From: Symbiodinium natans | Taxonomy: Eukaryota; Sar; Dinophyceae; Suessiales; Symbiodiniaceae | Reading direction: 5' to 3' | DNA length: 64,000 nt | NCBI GenBank assembly: GCA_905221605.1 | Contig: CAJNDS010002806.1 | Location: 64,001-128,000 of the forward strand | Shown here: positions 12,101 to 20,797 of the stretch, piece by piece | Numbering within the stretch: position 1 is the first letter of the stretch | How the letters are laid out: each line of letters starts with the position of its first letter | Notes under the pieces: model-generated | Database searches by the model: none | Told to the model about the DNA's origin: nothing | Seen by the model: the letters and a program-made list of their open reading frames with translations, nothing else | Made by a program: the position numbers and the translations under genes

Positions 12101-12155
12101 GGAAATCGAGAAAGGGCACCAGAAGAGCCTTGTGGAAGCTCGACAAGCTCACCAG
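1..12155 (+). CDS. Repetitive coiled-coil protein gene, micro-exon cassettes (partial, left edge open)
   Basis: Reading only segments that follow a CAG acceptor gives a strongly helical, charged protein. The exons of the first full unit are 168-209 (ELEKQRDEANSKLE), 261-302 (EMESTSDLSKRQLE), 377-409 (EKEDHWKKLLQ), 486-539 (18 codons, EREHQHQ...ARQALE) and 678-731 (18 codons, DSENAGE...QRRLK). Longer units add an 18-codon exon (EKRDQHQREAQDLARDLK type, e.g. 1710-1763). Each exon is phase 0, starts with GAN (Glu/Asp) after CAG and ends in Leu-Glu/Lys/Gln just before GA or GC. No conserved enzyme motif is visible; heptad-like hydrophobic spacing suggests a structural rod, but the family is not recognised. 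The start lies outside the window and no terminal exon was identified. The long open frames on both strands here (60-163 codons) cross these exon boundaries and look like chance frames in repeated GC-rich sequence. Alternative: a transcribed satellite or decaying pseudogene array. Confidence 0.6.
168..829 (+). repeat. Array unit 1, type A
   Basis: Reference unit: exons 168-209, 261-302, 377-409, 486-539 and 678-731 (14, 14, 11, 18 and 18 codons). Introns are about 51, 74, 76, 138 and 98 bp and start GCC, GAC, GCC, GAC and GAC; all end in AG. Confidence 0.75.
830..1485 (+). repeat. Array unit 2, type A with 6-bp in-frame deletion
   Basis: Exon 1 begins EKQRDEA instead of ELEKQRDEA because two codons are missing, so it is 36 nt and stays in frame. 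Other exons match unit 1, with SKRELE rather than SKRQLE at the end of exon 2. Confidence 0.75.
1486..2279 (+). repeat. Array unit 3, type B
   Basis: Carries the extra 18-codon exon at 1710-1763 (EKRDQHQREAQDLARDLK) between exons 2 and 4. A small deletion in the last long intron drops one G of the GGGTGAAGGG stretch. Confidence 0.75.
2280..3070 (+). repeat. Array unit 4, type B
   Basis: Same exon set as unit 3. The intron after exon 5 has the GGTGGTGGAGG variant, and the part upstream of exon 6 is shortened by about 12 bp (the ACCAAAGCCC stretch is missing). Confidence 0.75.
3071..3732 (+). repeat. Array unit 5, type A, SKSELE variant
   Basis: Exon 2 ends SKSELE, and the preceding linker intron has CAGCTGTGGCAT instead of CAGCTTTGGCAT. 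Both private variants recur only in unit 11, about 4266 bp downstream. Confidence 0.75.
3733..4394 (+). repeat. Array unit 6, type A
   Basis: Standard five-exon unit, SKRELE form of exon 2, with the GCAGATCATCAGCGAAGG form of exon 6. Confidence 0.75.
4395..5056 (+). repeat. Array unit 7, type A, SKRKLE variant
   Basis: Standard five-exon unit in which exon 2 ends SKRKLE. Confidence 0.75.
5057..5855 (+). repeat. Array unit 8, type B
   Basis: Six-exon unit with the additional EKRDQHQREAQDLARDLK exon. It shares the one-G deletion with unit 3 and the GGTGGTGGAGG intron variant with unit 4. Confidence 0.75.
5856..6535 (+). repeat. Array unit 9, type B lacking exon 5
   Basis: Two internal deletions. 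After the extra exon the intron is shortened, so AAG is followed by GTTAAG instead of GACACG. A second deletion removes the whole EREHQHQ...ARQALE exon (sequence jumps at about 6266). The remaining exons would still join in frame, since the lost exon is a multiple of three. Confidence 0.75.
6536..7336 (+). repeat. Array unit 10, type B
   Basis: Six-exon unit; the extra exon reads EKRDQRQ (His to Arg). It is followed by the unit-5-like unit 11, repeating the order seen at units 4-5. Confidence 0.75.
7337..7998 (+). repeat. Array unit 11, type A, SKSELE variant
   Basis: Shares the private CAGCTGTGGCAT and SKSELE variants with unit 5, evidence of a block duplication within the array. Confidence 0.75.
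7999..8660 (+). repeat. Array unit 12, type A
   Basis: Standard five-exon unit, SKRELE form. Confidence 0.75.
8661..9335 (+). repeat. Array unit 13, type A with small insertions
   Basis: 675 bp. A short duplication in the intron before exon 5 (GAAGGGAAGGG) and another after exon 5 (GACTTGAGACTTGAG). Exon 5 carries His to Tyr and Glu to Gly changes. Confidence 0.75.
9336..9997 (+). repeat. Array unit 14, type A
   Basis: Standard five-exon unit, SKRELE form. The linker intron before it has a 4-bp shorter GACTCTAGCTGTAG form. Confidence 0.75.
9998..10659 (+). repeat. Array unit 15, type A
   Basis: Standard unit. Exon 5 has Gln to Lys (ARKALE); the intron after it starts with an altered stretch (GAGCGTGG). 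Confidence 0.75.
10660..10735 (+). repeat. Array unit 16, truncated at the array boundary
   Basis: Exon 1 (10660-10701) and the start of the following intron match the array. From 10736 the sequence continues in the older diverged version, suggesting the array grew out of that locus. Confidence 0.75.
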
Positions 12156-12160
12156 GACGA
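10736..12160 (+). CDS. Diverged, partly broken copies of the coiled-coil exons
   Basis: Exons with the same lengths as in the array but many substitutions: 10797-10838 (14 codons, EMESASDMSKHVLE), 10971-11024 (18, EKQHQHQ...ARELE), 11234-11266 (11, EKENHWKKLLE), 11460 onward (DSEHAGELKLADHQRQ, then the donor is lost), 11593-11634 (14, ELEKQRDEATRKLQ), 11729-11770 (14, EMESASDLPKRELE) and 12102-12155 (18, EIEKGHQKS...ARQAHQ). Only a tail of exon 5 (ARQALE-like) survives at 11334-11348. Donors are again GA or GC after AG. Conservation of exon length through this divergence supports the exon model. Damaged exons suggest that part of this stretch is pseudogene or diverging gene end. Confidence 0.55.
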
Positions 12161-13372
12161 TGACTTGAGGGTGGAGGGCGCACGCACTTCGAGAATCTTG
12201 GCATTTGGTTGAGGGTGCTTTGATCTCCGTCAGGACTACTGTTGCTTCCGACACCCTTATGTTGTGATCTTCTTTGTAGGGCACCAGGATGCACCAGGCA
12301 CATTATAGCACGGGCCCAACATGGACCAGGTTCAAGATGTTTCAGGGATTACCTGCAGCGCAGAGGGGGCCAACGGGCCAATACAACGTGGGCAGCGATG
12401 TGGCCTGCGATGTGGCCTCTTTGAAAAGGCCATGTGGTACGAGATTGCCAGGAGATGCAAAAGGAGAAGGGCACGGAAAGCAATGCAAGCTGCAGGCCGA
12501 AGGCCAGTTTGCATGCTGGCACTGCTTTGTTTTCTCTGTTGTGCGCCAGCAGCCAGTCATCCAGTGTCCTGATGATTACTGATGATGGACGGTCCTCCCT
12601 GACTCATAGTAGACGACGCAGAGAGCACGCGCAGTGTCCATGCCAAGCCTGAAAAACGTCTAGAGCACGCGCATGGCTCGTACAGGCTCATATGGAGTCC
12701 TTGGCCATAGCCTTAATCTTAAGGATGTGATCATGAGCTAGACGCAGTTGCTCATGAAAGTCACTATCGGTAACGAGCTGCATACCGAACCTTCAGCTTA
12801 GAAACTTCTCAGAGCTTAGATGCCCCTCTTGTCCCATGTCCCATGGTTTCCAACGACTCCCTGGAGCGGGCGGAGCGGCGGCTCTCGGTGCCTGCAGTGC
12901 TTGGCCGCCGCTTGAGAGCATCGAACAATATCTTGAAAAATGCACAAAGTGGAGCAGTTGTCAGGCTCAGTCGTCAGGGCAAGAAGGTGAAAGGGGTTCG
13001 GGAACCCACCCGGAACCTGCCCCCCCCCTCGTTGACGATTCTTGTCCAAGGCTTTCATCGGCCGCCCCGCACACTGCAGGCTCCTGTCTCTCGGGGTCGA
13101 AAGTTGGGAAGGAGTTCTTGGTCTCGCCGGAGAGCATGTGTTGCATGTATGTCTGATAAGAGTCCTGGTGCCTACGATTCTGCAGTACCTGCCAAGCTCG
13201 GGCTGAGCAAGACATATCTGTCTGCATAAGTTCTGCGACACGAGCTGTTGCAAAGTTGGCTTCGTGAATTCAAGATGCCCTTTGGCCTTTCAAGCGAAGA
13301 CAGGAAGCCTGCTTGGTACACATGGGTCCCTTCAGTAATTGACCAACCCATGCAGCTGTGTCGGGGGTTCAG
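12161..13372 (+). other. Intronic/intergenic stretch between coiled-coil exons and kinase gene
   Basis: A GAGATGCAAAAGGAG segment after a CCAG near 12455 resembles another coiled-coil exon but runs out of frame after about 14 codons. An open frame at 12843-13229 (MVSNDSLERAERRLS...) could be an N-terminal exon of the downstream kinase or chance; no domain is recognised. Confidence 0.3.
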
Positions 13373-16300
13373 GACGACTACAACCTTGGTGACAAGGTTG
13401 GCCTCCTGGATGGGGAAATCTGCCAACAAATTGGAATTAAGAATGCCGTGCTGTAGGAGTGACCTTAGAAGCCACGGCGCATTGTCAGTCCATTAGTGTT
13501 CTCCTGCACGAGGTCGTGCCTCCACAGTGCGTGGCAGTCGTCAGTCTTGCTGCCCGATGCAGGTCCTTGGTAGTGGGTGCAGCGGCCAGGTGCTGCAGGC
13601 AAGCTGACATTTCTTTTTTCAAGTGCTTCATGGAACTTCGCCTTTTTCCGCACCACTTGTTGCGCTCGCTGCGCTTGATGCGCTCGCTGCGCCTGCCAGG
13701 CGGTGAGCCGCACCACTGGGCAATCCGTGGCGGTGAAGACCTTAAGCCTCGTGGGCATCACTGAAAAGGCACGGAAATTCCGCATCAAGAAAGATCTTGG
13801 CCTGCTTTGCACCACAGAGCTTACCAATTCTTTGGCGCGAAGGCACGTCGCGAGCTCGAGAATGAAGTTGTGCCTTAGATTCATCAGTCTCACTGACCCA
13901 TTGTGCTTAGTATTGCACGGTTAGTCGTTTATGGGCACTCTTTTGTGTTGGCAAGGCCCTAGAACTCCAGCAGCACGTTCGAAACGAAAGCGCCGCTGCA
14001 CGAAGGAGCTGTTCCTGAGCATGGATCATCCCAGAGTTGCCCGGCTGCTGGATGTGTACCAGGCAGGGTGGGCATTCGCAATCTGGGGGCCGGGGATTCG
14101 ACGCGACGGCTCTTATTCACTTACACCCGGAAGGCCGAAGGTCGAATGAGTTTGGTGATGGAGTGCATGGAAGGCAGAGCGGAGATGCAGGGGAGCTGCC
14201 GGGAGTGTGGGCAACCCATGGCAAGCTTCTCACACCCACTTTGCACCCTGAAGGCGGCGAACTTTTTAGCCGAGTCATGGATGTGGAGGCCATGTCAATA
14301 CCGAGCCTTGTGTGACTGTCTTGTAACTCCTTCACTACGCAAGTTGAACAACTAGTACTCGAAGTCTGAGATGAAGCGCTTAAAGAGTTGAAATGGAGAG
14401 AGCACCTCCATAGCTGGGAGCACATCAGGTCTTCCCGGAACGGGAGGCTGCACATACCGCTTGGCAGATGTTGCTGGCGCTGCCTCTTGGCGGCATTGCT
14501 GGGTACCTCATGTGGCGCAGAGCGAAAAGGCAATCTTCCTTTGGGTGTCTACCGACTTATGGGAGGGTTAGGATTCGGTCGATGTGATGTGAAGGCCCCA
14601 TGCTGAGAGGGTCAGCACAAGCTGGATGAAGCGCATTTCCACTTCTTCGGTGGAGTTCTTCCAGCCCGAAATGGCAGGCATATGCGATCAGCTGGTTCTG
14701 ATTCTGTGAAATTGAATCGTCTGGCTGGGTGTAGCTGCTGTGGGCCCCGGGGCCCCGCCCGGTAGACAGAACAAAAATGAGGAAAACTTATCCCCCAGCC
14801 CCAACCCTTCTCGCTACTACTCTCACCTGTGCTTTCCGCGATCGGTTTTTCGCGCACGCTCTCGTTGCGCTTGTCCAGGCGTCTCAGTCGTCGAAGCAAG
14901 ATACACCTCCTTGTGCATTCCTTGTGCATGCTGGACCTACGAGCCCACTGAGACCGCGGCAAAGTCGGGAGGCTTGGCTCTCGGCCCGAATGACCGTCAA
15001 CTGCTCGGCAAATTTTCAGGCATGCGCACACAGGTTGACATCGTGCATCCGTCGAGTCGGCGGCAAAGAGAAGGCCGCTGAAAAGTCAACAAGTGATAAC
15101 GAAGTTTCGACGCGGGCGAAGTCCTGGCCCGCACCTCTAGAGGGCTCCATCTGAACGTGGTCCAAAATCGATATTGATTGGGCGGACGTCCCAAGTCGAA
15201 TTCAGCATGTCGGCAGAGGCTGGGCCGCTGCTTTGAGTGGGAGTGGCCCGAGTGTCACGCTTGTTTTCTGTGTGGAGATCAGGAAGCGAACCTCAAGGTA
15301 TGTACTAGCCTACGTGGAAGGCTCTCAGCAGACGCCCTGCAGGGTCCAAGCTGAGACGCATACCTCTTTCAACTTTTTGAAGCAACTCCCGCCTTGCCCC
15401 CCAAAAAGAAACCGAGGTCAGTAGTTTGTGTAACTGATTTCTGATGCTTGGGCTCGCCTTGCAGGATGCCTTTCAATTCAGAAGCATGTGAAGTTGAGCT
15501 CCCAAGGAACTACATTCACAGCCACGGGATCGTCCACCGAGCTCCTGGGTTTGCATCTAATTTCCTCGTTAGATTGCTCGAAGCTCGAATTGTCCACAAT
15601 TGTTACGGGATGTGAGGGTCTGTACGCAGTTTAAGGAGGAACAGGAACGCGAAGTCACACAGAATCAAGTGTGCCTTGCACTGGTGAGGACATCAAGCTG
15701 GAGAACTTCATGTATGCCCGCAAGGACTCAGGGGCAGTGTGCTGGAATCAGCTCGTACCTTCGGCGTGCCTATGATGTGCCAGAGTGTCAGTCATTCCTA
15801 CCCAGTAGGATACTGACCACCTGAAACTCATCGACTTTGGGCTCAGCACCGTGGCAAGAACATGATACGGTCAGGTGTACAACTGCCACTGTGTGACCAG
15901 CGGTCGCTTGTACACGCTTGCCCAAGCAGTGTTGCCACAGGGAGCATTTGCCTCTGGCACCATCACAGCCTTGTTCTGTAACCGTGTCATATCATCGCAA
16001 GGGTCTCCGAAGCGTGCTTGAATTTGAGGCAAGGTGTGGGAACCGAACACGAAGATGGAGGCTCCTGCAAAGGTTAGGCAATCCGTGGTGCTTCTTGACT
16101 TGTTCCAGGCAAGCTGCGGGACGCTGGGGTACATTGCCCCAGAGGCATCCGGATCTACCGGCGGAAGCCGCCTGATATTCCTCAGTCCCCCACAGTGCTT
16201 TTGTCCCTCGCACGCCGTGCCCCGGAGGTGTTGAACAAGACCTACAGCTCCAAGTGCGACCTGCGGTGGCCTCAGAGTTGCCCCACGGCTCTCCCTCGGT

Positions 16301-19277
16301 CCCTGTCTCTCTCTCTCTCTCTCATTCTCCCTTTTTGTTTTTCATTCTCGCTCTCTCTCTCTCTCTGTCTCCTTCTCTCTCTCTCTCCCTCTCCCTCTCT
16401 CTCTCTCGTTCTCTCTCGGCCTCACTTGGCCTCGTTCTCAGGTGGTCTTTGGGAGTGATTGTGTATATCCTCCTGTCCGGCTGCATGCCTTTCGCCGGAT
16501 CCGACTTCGGGCACTGATAAAAGCTCGGCTTCAGGCTTTGCAGGATGTGCAGTGCTGCTATTTCCAGTGGTTCCTGCAAGTTTGTTCTCTGCAACACCTG
16601 GTGGACAGCTTCGTCGCGACAGCTTAGTGGGAAGGACAACAAAGGGAGAGAGGAGCTGTATCCAGTAAAAGGCCTCAGTCGAAGGACTTGCTCTGGCCAG
16701 GCTGCCAGCTTCGCGAGCAACTTGCCTTGTCGCAATCGCTGCCAAGGAACAGCATCAAATTGTGTGCATCATGTCCGGCATGTACGATATGGATGACGAG
16801 GCTGGAAAGGGAATCCAATTCGAATCAGCTGAAACTTACATACTGACGGTCTCGTGCTTCGATTCCCTTTTCGGCGGGGCTCGGGTGCAGGAGTGGACGC
16901 CGGTGTCTGCCGTGGCCAAAGACTTTGCCACCTGGCCAAGATTTTGACGTTTTGTTGGCAGCAGTTTGTGCTTTAAAGTTTCATATTGTTTGTGCATGTC
17001 CTATGGGAGAATCGAGAGGTCAGAAAGCTTCTGGTGGTGGACTCCTCTGAGCGAATGAGTGCTGACGAAGCTCTGGCACATGCATGGATCAAGGACGGAA
17101 TTGCTGTCATTGCAGGGGTTCGAGCTTGGAGTGCAAGGAGAGTTCATAACATAGCAGCCACTCCTCCGCGGAATTCCTATCCGGTGGGTGGGGTACGTCG
17201 TTGGCCGGTCGCTTCAACCCCTCTAGGAAGCGCGGTAGTCATGTTGGCTTCTTCTTGCTTTGTGCAGCGTTGTATGCTGCAGAAATACTGGGTCGCGTCT
17301 ACTTCATCTCTGTTTGCTGTGTCGCGCTTTGAGCTCTTCCTCTCTCTTGTGTGTGTGGCCCCCGTGGAAGGCAGGCTTTAGTGCATTCAAACCGACGGGG
17401 CTCCAGGCCTCCCACCCAACCTGGAGCCCTCGAAGGCCCCCGCGCACAACCAGCTGTGGTCTCTGACACAGAAGATTGGCAAGGGCACCTTGTCGCGGTT
17501 GTCATATGCAACAATGGTGAGTGGCAATGAGTAATGAAAATGAGTACTGGGTAATGAGTGCGAGGAGTTAGAAAGTGGTAATTTGTAACTGGTAATCAGA
17601 AAGCAGTGATTGGCCATTGGTGGTTAATTAATGATGAGTAGCTAGTTTGCAATGATAACTAGTCATTCGTAATGGCAAGTGTGAGAGTGTGCGAGTGTGA
17701 GAGTGTGAGAGTGTGAGAGTGTAAGAGTGCAAGACTGCAGGAGTGTAAGACTGTATGAGTGTAAGAGCGTAAGAGTGTAATAGTGTAATGGTATAGTCGT
17801 GTAGTCGTGTAATAGTGTGCTAGTGTGATAGTGTAATAGTGTAATAGTGCAAGAGTGTAAGAGTGTAAGAGTGTAAGAGTGTAAGAGTGTAAGAGTGAGA
17901 GTGTAATAGTGGAATAGTGCGGTGGTGTGATGGTGTGGGCGTGTGGTGGTGCAATAGCGCAACAGTGTAAGAGAGTAACGGCCCAACAGTGTAATAGTGT
18001 CATAGTGTCATAGTGTCATAGTGTCATAGCGTCAGAGTGTCATAGTGTTATAGCGGAATCGTGTACTAGTGCAGTAGTGTAGTGCAGTAGTGTAATCGTG
18101 TACTAGTGTAGGAGTGTAGTACTGTAATCGTGGAATAGTGTAATTTGGCAATAGTGTAGTAGTGTAATAGTGTAAGAGTGTAAAAGTGTAAGAGTGCAAG
18201 AGTGCAATAGTACAATTGTGTAATCGTTTACCAGGGTAATAAGGTAAAAGCGCAACCGTGCAATAGTGTAATAGTGTAAGAATAGTGCAATGGTGCAACA
18301 GTCGCGGCAATAGCAGTTGAAAGCCAAAAGAACTGAGGTCGTTCTATTTCAAGAACAGAGAAAGTTGCCTTTTCAGACTTAAGGCAAGAGAAGCGCAAGA
18401 AATCATGGAGACCGCTTCAGATGTTATCCCACGATCTCACCATGCGTTAAGTTAAGGCCAGTCCCAAGCACAGGAGCGCGAGCGAATGCCTTCGGAGAGC
18501 TGCCGCGTGGATCGCTCTGTCGTCGATGCCTTGAGGCACGAGGGTCCGAGACAGTCAGCATAAAGGTGTCAGGTTTGCGCGCAGTGGTTCGCCAATGACT
18601 GGGTGCAATGCTTTCTTTGAGCATGGTTTCCACTCAAAGGTATGCGAAAGTCACACATCTACTCAAAAACCAGTCATATTCTGTCCGTGGCAAAAAGCAG
18701 TGACCCGGGCGCCTCACCCCTCATGTAGCAAAGCGGCACCGCAGGAAGTTCGAGCAGGCCTCAAAGTTCAGGCGTGCGTGTGCCCCGGCCATCAGGTCGT
18801 AGGTTCGGCCATTGACCAATTTGCTATCGATGGAACAGGCTTGTGGTTTGTCGTCTTATCGCATGGCAGCTGTGTTTCGGCTTACACTAGAAAATCGAAA
18901 ACGCAGCAAGGTATGTCGGTAATGGCTTGGTCATTATCCCATGAGGAGCGCAAGTCAGCTCCCAGGCTGCAACCCGGGACGGGGTAGCAGGGGATTACGA
19001 CGGTTGAGCTTTATTATAGGTCGGCCCGCTCGTCACTGGAGCCGTGAGGTCGTAGACGCCTTCCTCGAGCTTGACACGTCTCGGCGAGGTACCATTCGAT
19101 TGCACGAGATGCGCGATGTCCTCAGTCAGTTCGTGGCTCGGCGACATTTCGCTAAGATTGCGACAGAACTTCCTCCACATAAAGGTTGGTCAGGGAGTAC
19201 ACCTGGGAATGCTTTCATTATGTCCAGGCCGTCTAGCAACATGATCAAGCCTTTTTTTATCAGTTGGCTGCAGCAGG

Positions 19278-19314
<37 letters not shown>

Positions 19315-20797
19315 GTTCTTTTTTTTGGACTACTGGTGCAGTGCAAGCTTGTACTGGCCTCCGCTTCGGCAGATTTGATCATTCCTGAAACCTGCTTCTA
19401 TTTATTGTTCCTGCTCGCAAAACGCTGATGTGGAAGAACAGAGTGGGACAACAAACCACGCTCACACACAAAGTCAGGTGCGCGCAGGTCCCGTGACCTT
19501 CAGTCAAATAGCATCTGAATCCTTGCTTTTGAAAGTTGCATTGAAGCGATGCTGCGCGAAGAATAAGCAACGACAATAATAGAGAGCAAAATTCCGAACA
19601 GTGACGTCTGAGTCATACAGTTACAACTGTCACACTCCTTGCAGCCTTCTCGTCTCGTGCCAAAACAGGTCTTGGGGGGACTTTTGGCCTGATACCTCAG
19701 GGATTTGCGGACGCAAAAGGGGGGAGGGGTAATCCTGAGTAATCAGGAGGCACCATTGCACGCGAGGCTTTTTGAGCCTCCCCCAATTCTTTGCGGCAGC
19801 AACTACAAATAAGCCTGCCTGCCGAAAACACTGGCCGCGTGACACTTTCGGGGCCCTAACTTTCGGTCGCCTTGCTCTCAAGTTTCCTGAACGTTACCTG
19901 CCCACTGAGCCATGTGCAGGGCCAGTTTAGTAGTTGCTTCGTTGAGAGCAGCAAGCTTTTGCGTGCCTGCGAAGTTCAGCGAAGCTGCAAGGACATCGCA
20001 GATAAGGCAACTTGGGCCTGCAAAGATTTCGAAGAAGTGGTAAAGAAAAAGGAGGCTTCGAGCACAAACGACCTGACCAGGCAACTGGTCTCTGACTTTC
20101 CGAGGAAGTGGTGGAGATTTTCCGTGCGCTGGATTGCAGCCACTGTGATGAGGCACTTCCGTTCAGCCTGCAAACCGCAAACGCAAAGGCCAGGAGAGAG
20201 ACTGTGATGCCCTGGTGTGCCCTTGTGTGGAGGTGCATTACAGCGAGTTTCTGGCGGCCATGGTTTCCTCTCGAATAGCCATGTGCCCCTGCTCTGGTTA
20301 ATGTGCCTTCGAGACCCTGCAGGCGGCTTAGGCTGTGTTGACGTAAGATCTCAGGCATGACCAACTCCTTCGGTCGGCGTTTGCTCGATTTGACGTCGAA
20401 ACATGGCTGCAAGATACTCCAAGAAGCCTTAGTGCTTTGTCATCACATCCAGCAGTCTGAAGGATGGTCATGGTTTTATCTCCCGCGAGAGCCTCCAAAA
20501 GCTCTTGGGCGATTCCTTCGAGGGCGCTTCAGTCGAGGAGCTGCTTGCCGAGGCGACGTATCCCATCTGAGACCTGAATGTTACGACAGCACCATGACCA
20601 CCTTCGTGCATGTCAGGTGGACCCCGAGCAGACGGACAAAGTGTTCCTTGCTGCACGATAGCGCAGTTCCTGTTCTAGAGATCTTGTGGTATGTTGTGAT
20701 TGCAGCAGCTGGCACCTACTCACGAGATCCGGAACTCATGCGTGTCAGATCCTACGACCAATTTGTGGCATACCTGCGAAGCGGCAGCATGCAGGCA
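13373..20797 (+). CDS. Calcium-dependent protein kinase (CDPK-type), multi-exon
   Basis: Kinase subdomains appear in order: N-lobe start YNLGDKVG (13379), VAVK lysine (13736), helix-C region ELFLSMDHPRVARLLDVYQ (14006-14062), hinge LVMECMEGGELFSRVM (14149-14280, split by an intron), QMLLAL near 14465, catalytic-loop DIKLENF (15689), KLIDFGLST (15824), CGTLGYIAPE/VLNKTYSSKCD (16110-16260), LWSLGVIVYILLSGCMPF (16442) and SSERMSADEALAHAWI (17047-17090). EF-hand-type loops follow: DTSRRGTIRLHE (19073), DCSHCDE/VHYSE (20132), DV/DGHGFISRES (20392-20488) and SYDQFVAYLRSG (20750). The kinase-then-EF-hands order is typical of CDPKs, which phosphorylate Ser/Thr substrates in response to Ca2+. The fourth loop ends in Gln and the third in Ser rather than Glu, so Ca2+ affinity may differ. 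The HR of HRD, the full Gly loop and the N-terminus were not located. Confidence 0.85.
14174..14253 (+). other. GC-AG intron in the kinase gene
   Basis: Joining ATGGAAG (to 14173) with GCGGCGAAC (from 14254) gives MEGGELFSRVM, the expected hinge of a CDPK. The 80-bp intron starts GC, ends AAG and is flanked by a repeated AAGGC. Confidence 0.75.
15725..15808 (+). other. GA-AG intron in the kinase gene
   Basis: Joining ...ENFMYARK (to 15724) with DTDHLKLIDFG (from 15809) gives a normal catalytic-loop-to-DFG segment. The 84-bp intron starts GACTCA and ends TAG, a non-canonical GA donor. Confidence 0.65.
16145..16227 (+). other. GC-AG intron in the kinase gene
   Basis: Splits the APE motif: IAPE (to 16144) joins VLNKTY (from 16228). 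83 bp, starting GCATCC and ending GGAG. Confidence 0.75.
16263..16441 (+). other. Kinase intron carrying a CT microsatellite
   Basis: KCDL (to 16262) joins to WSLGVIVY (from 16442). The 179-bp intron contains a long interrupted (CT)n tract (about 16303-16430) directly before its CTCAG acceptor, so the repeat doubles as the polypyrimidine tract. Donor GC is inferred. Confidence 0.65.
17523..18310 (+). repeat. Degenerate minisatellite in a kinase intron
   Basis: About 630 bp (17680-18310) of GAGTGTAA/TAGTGTAA-type 8-9-mers (AGTGTAAGAGTGTAATAGTG and relatives), preceded by AT-rich sequence with related GGTAATGAGT words. It lies between the last kinase subdomain and the first EF-hand. The minus-strand frames rich in Leu-His-Tyr-Thr are products of the repeat, not genes. 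Confidence 0.85.
19279..19314 (+). repeat. (CT)n microsatellite
   Basis: Uninterrupted CT dinucleotides followed by TTAG, between EF-hand exons of the kinase; a likely pyrimidine tract or intron sequence. Confidence 0.9.
20153..20232 (+). other. GC-AG intron inside an EF-hand loop
   Basis: DCSHCDE (ending 20152) joins VHYSEFLAAM (from 20233) to complete a 12-residue EF-hand loop and the following helix. 80 bp, GC donor, AG acceptor. Confidence 0.75.
20398..20462 (+). other. GA-AG intron inside the third EF-hand loop
   Basis: AFARFDV (to 20397) joins DGHGFISRESLQKLLGDSF (from 20463) to give the loop DVDGHGFISRES. The alternative donor three bases later would leave an extra Glu. The intron would be 65 bp starting GAAACA. 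Confidence 0.5.

Noticed and set aside
17663-18327. Minus-strand Leu/His/Tyr/Thr-rich frames
   Set aside because: Direct translation of the GAGTGTAA minisatellite; no independent coding evidence.
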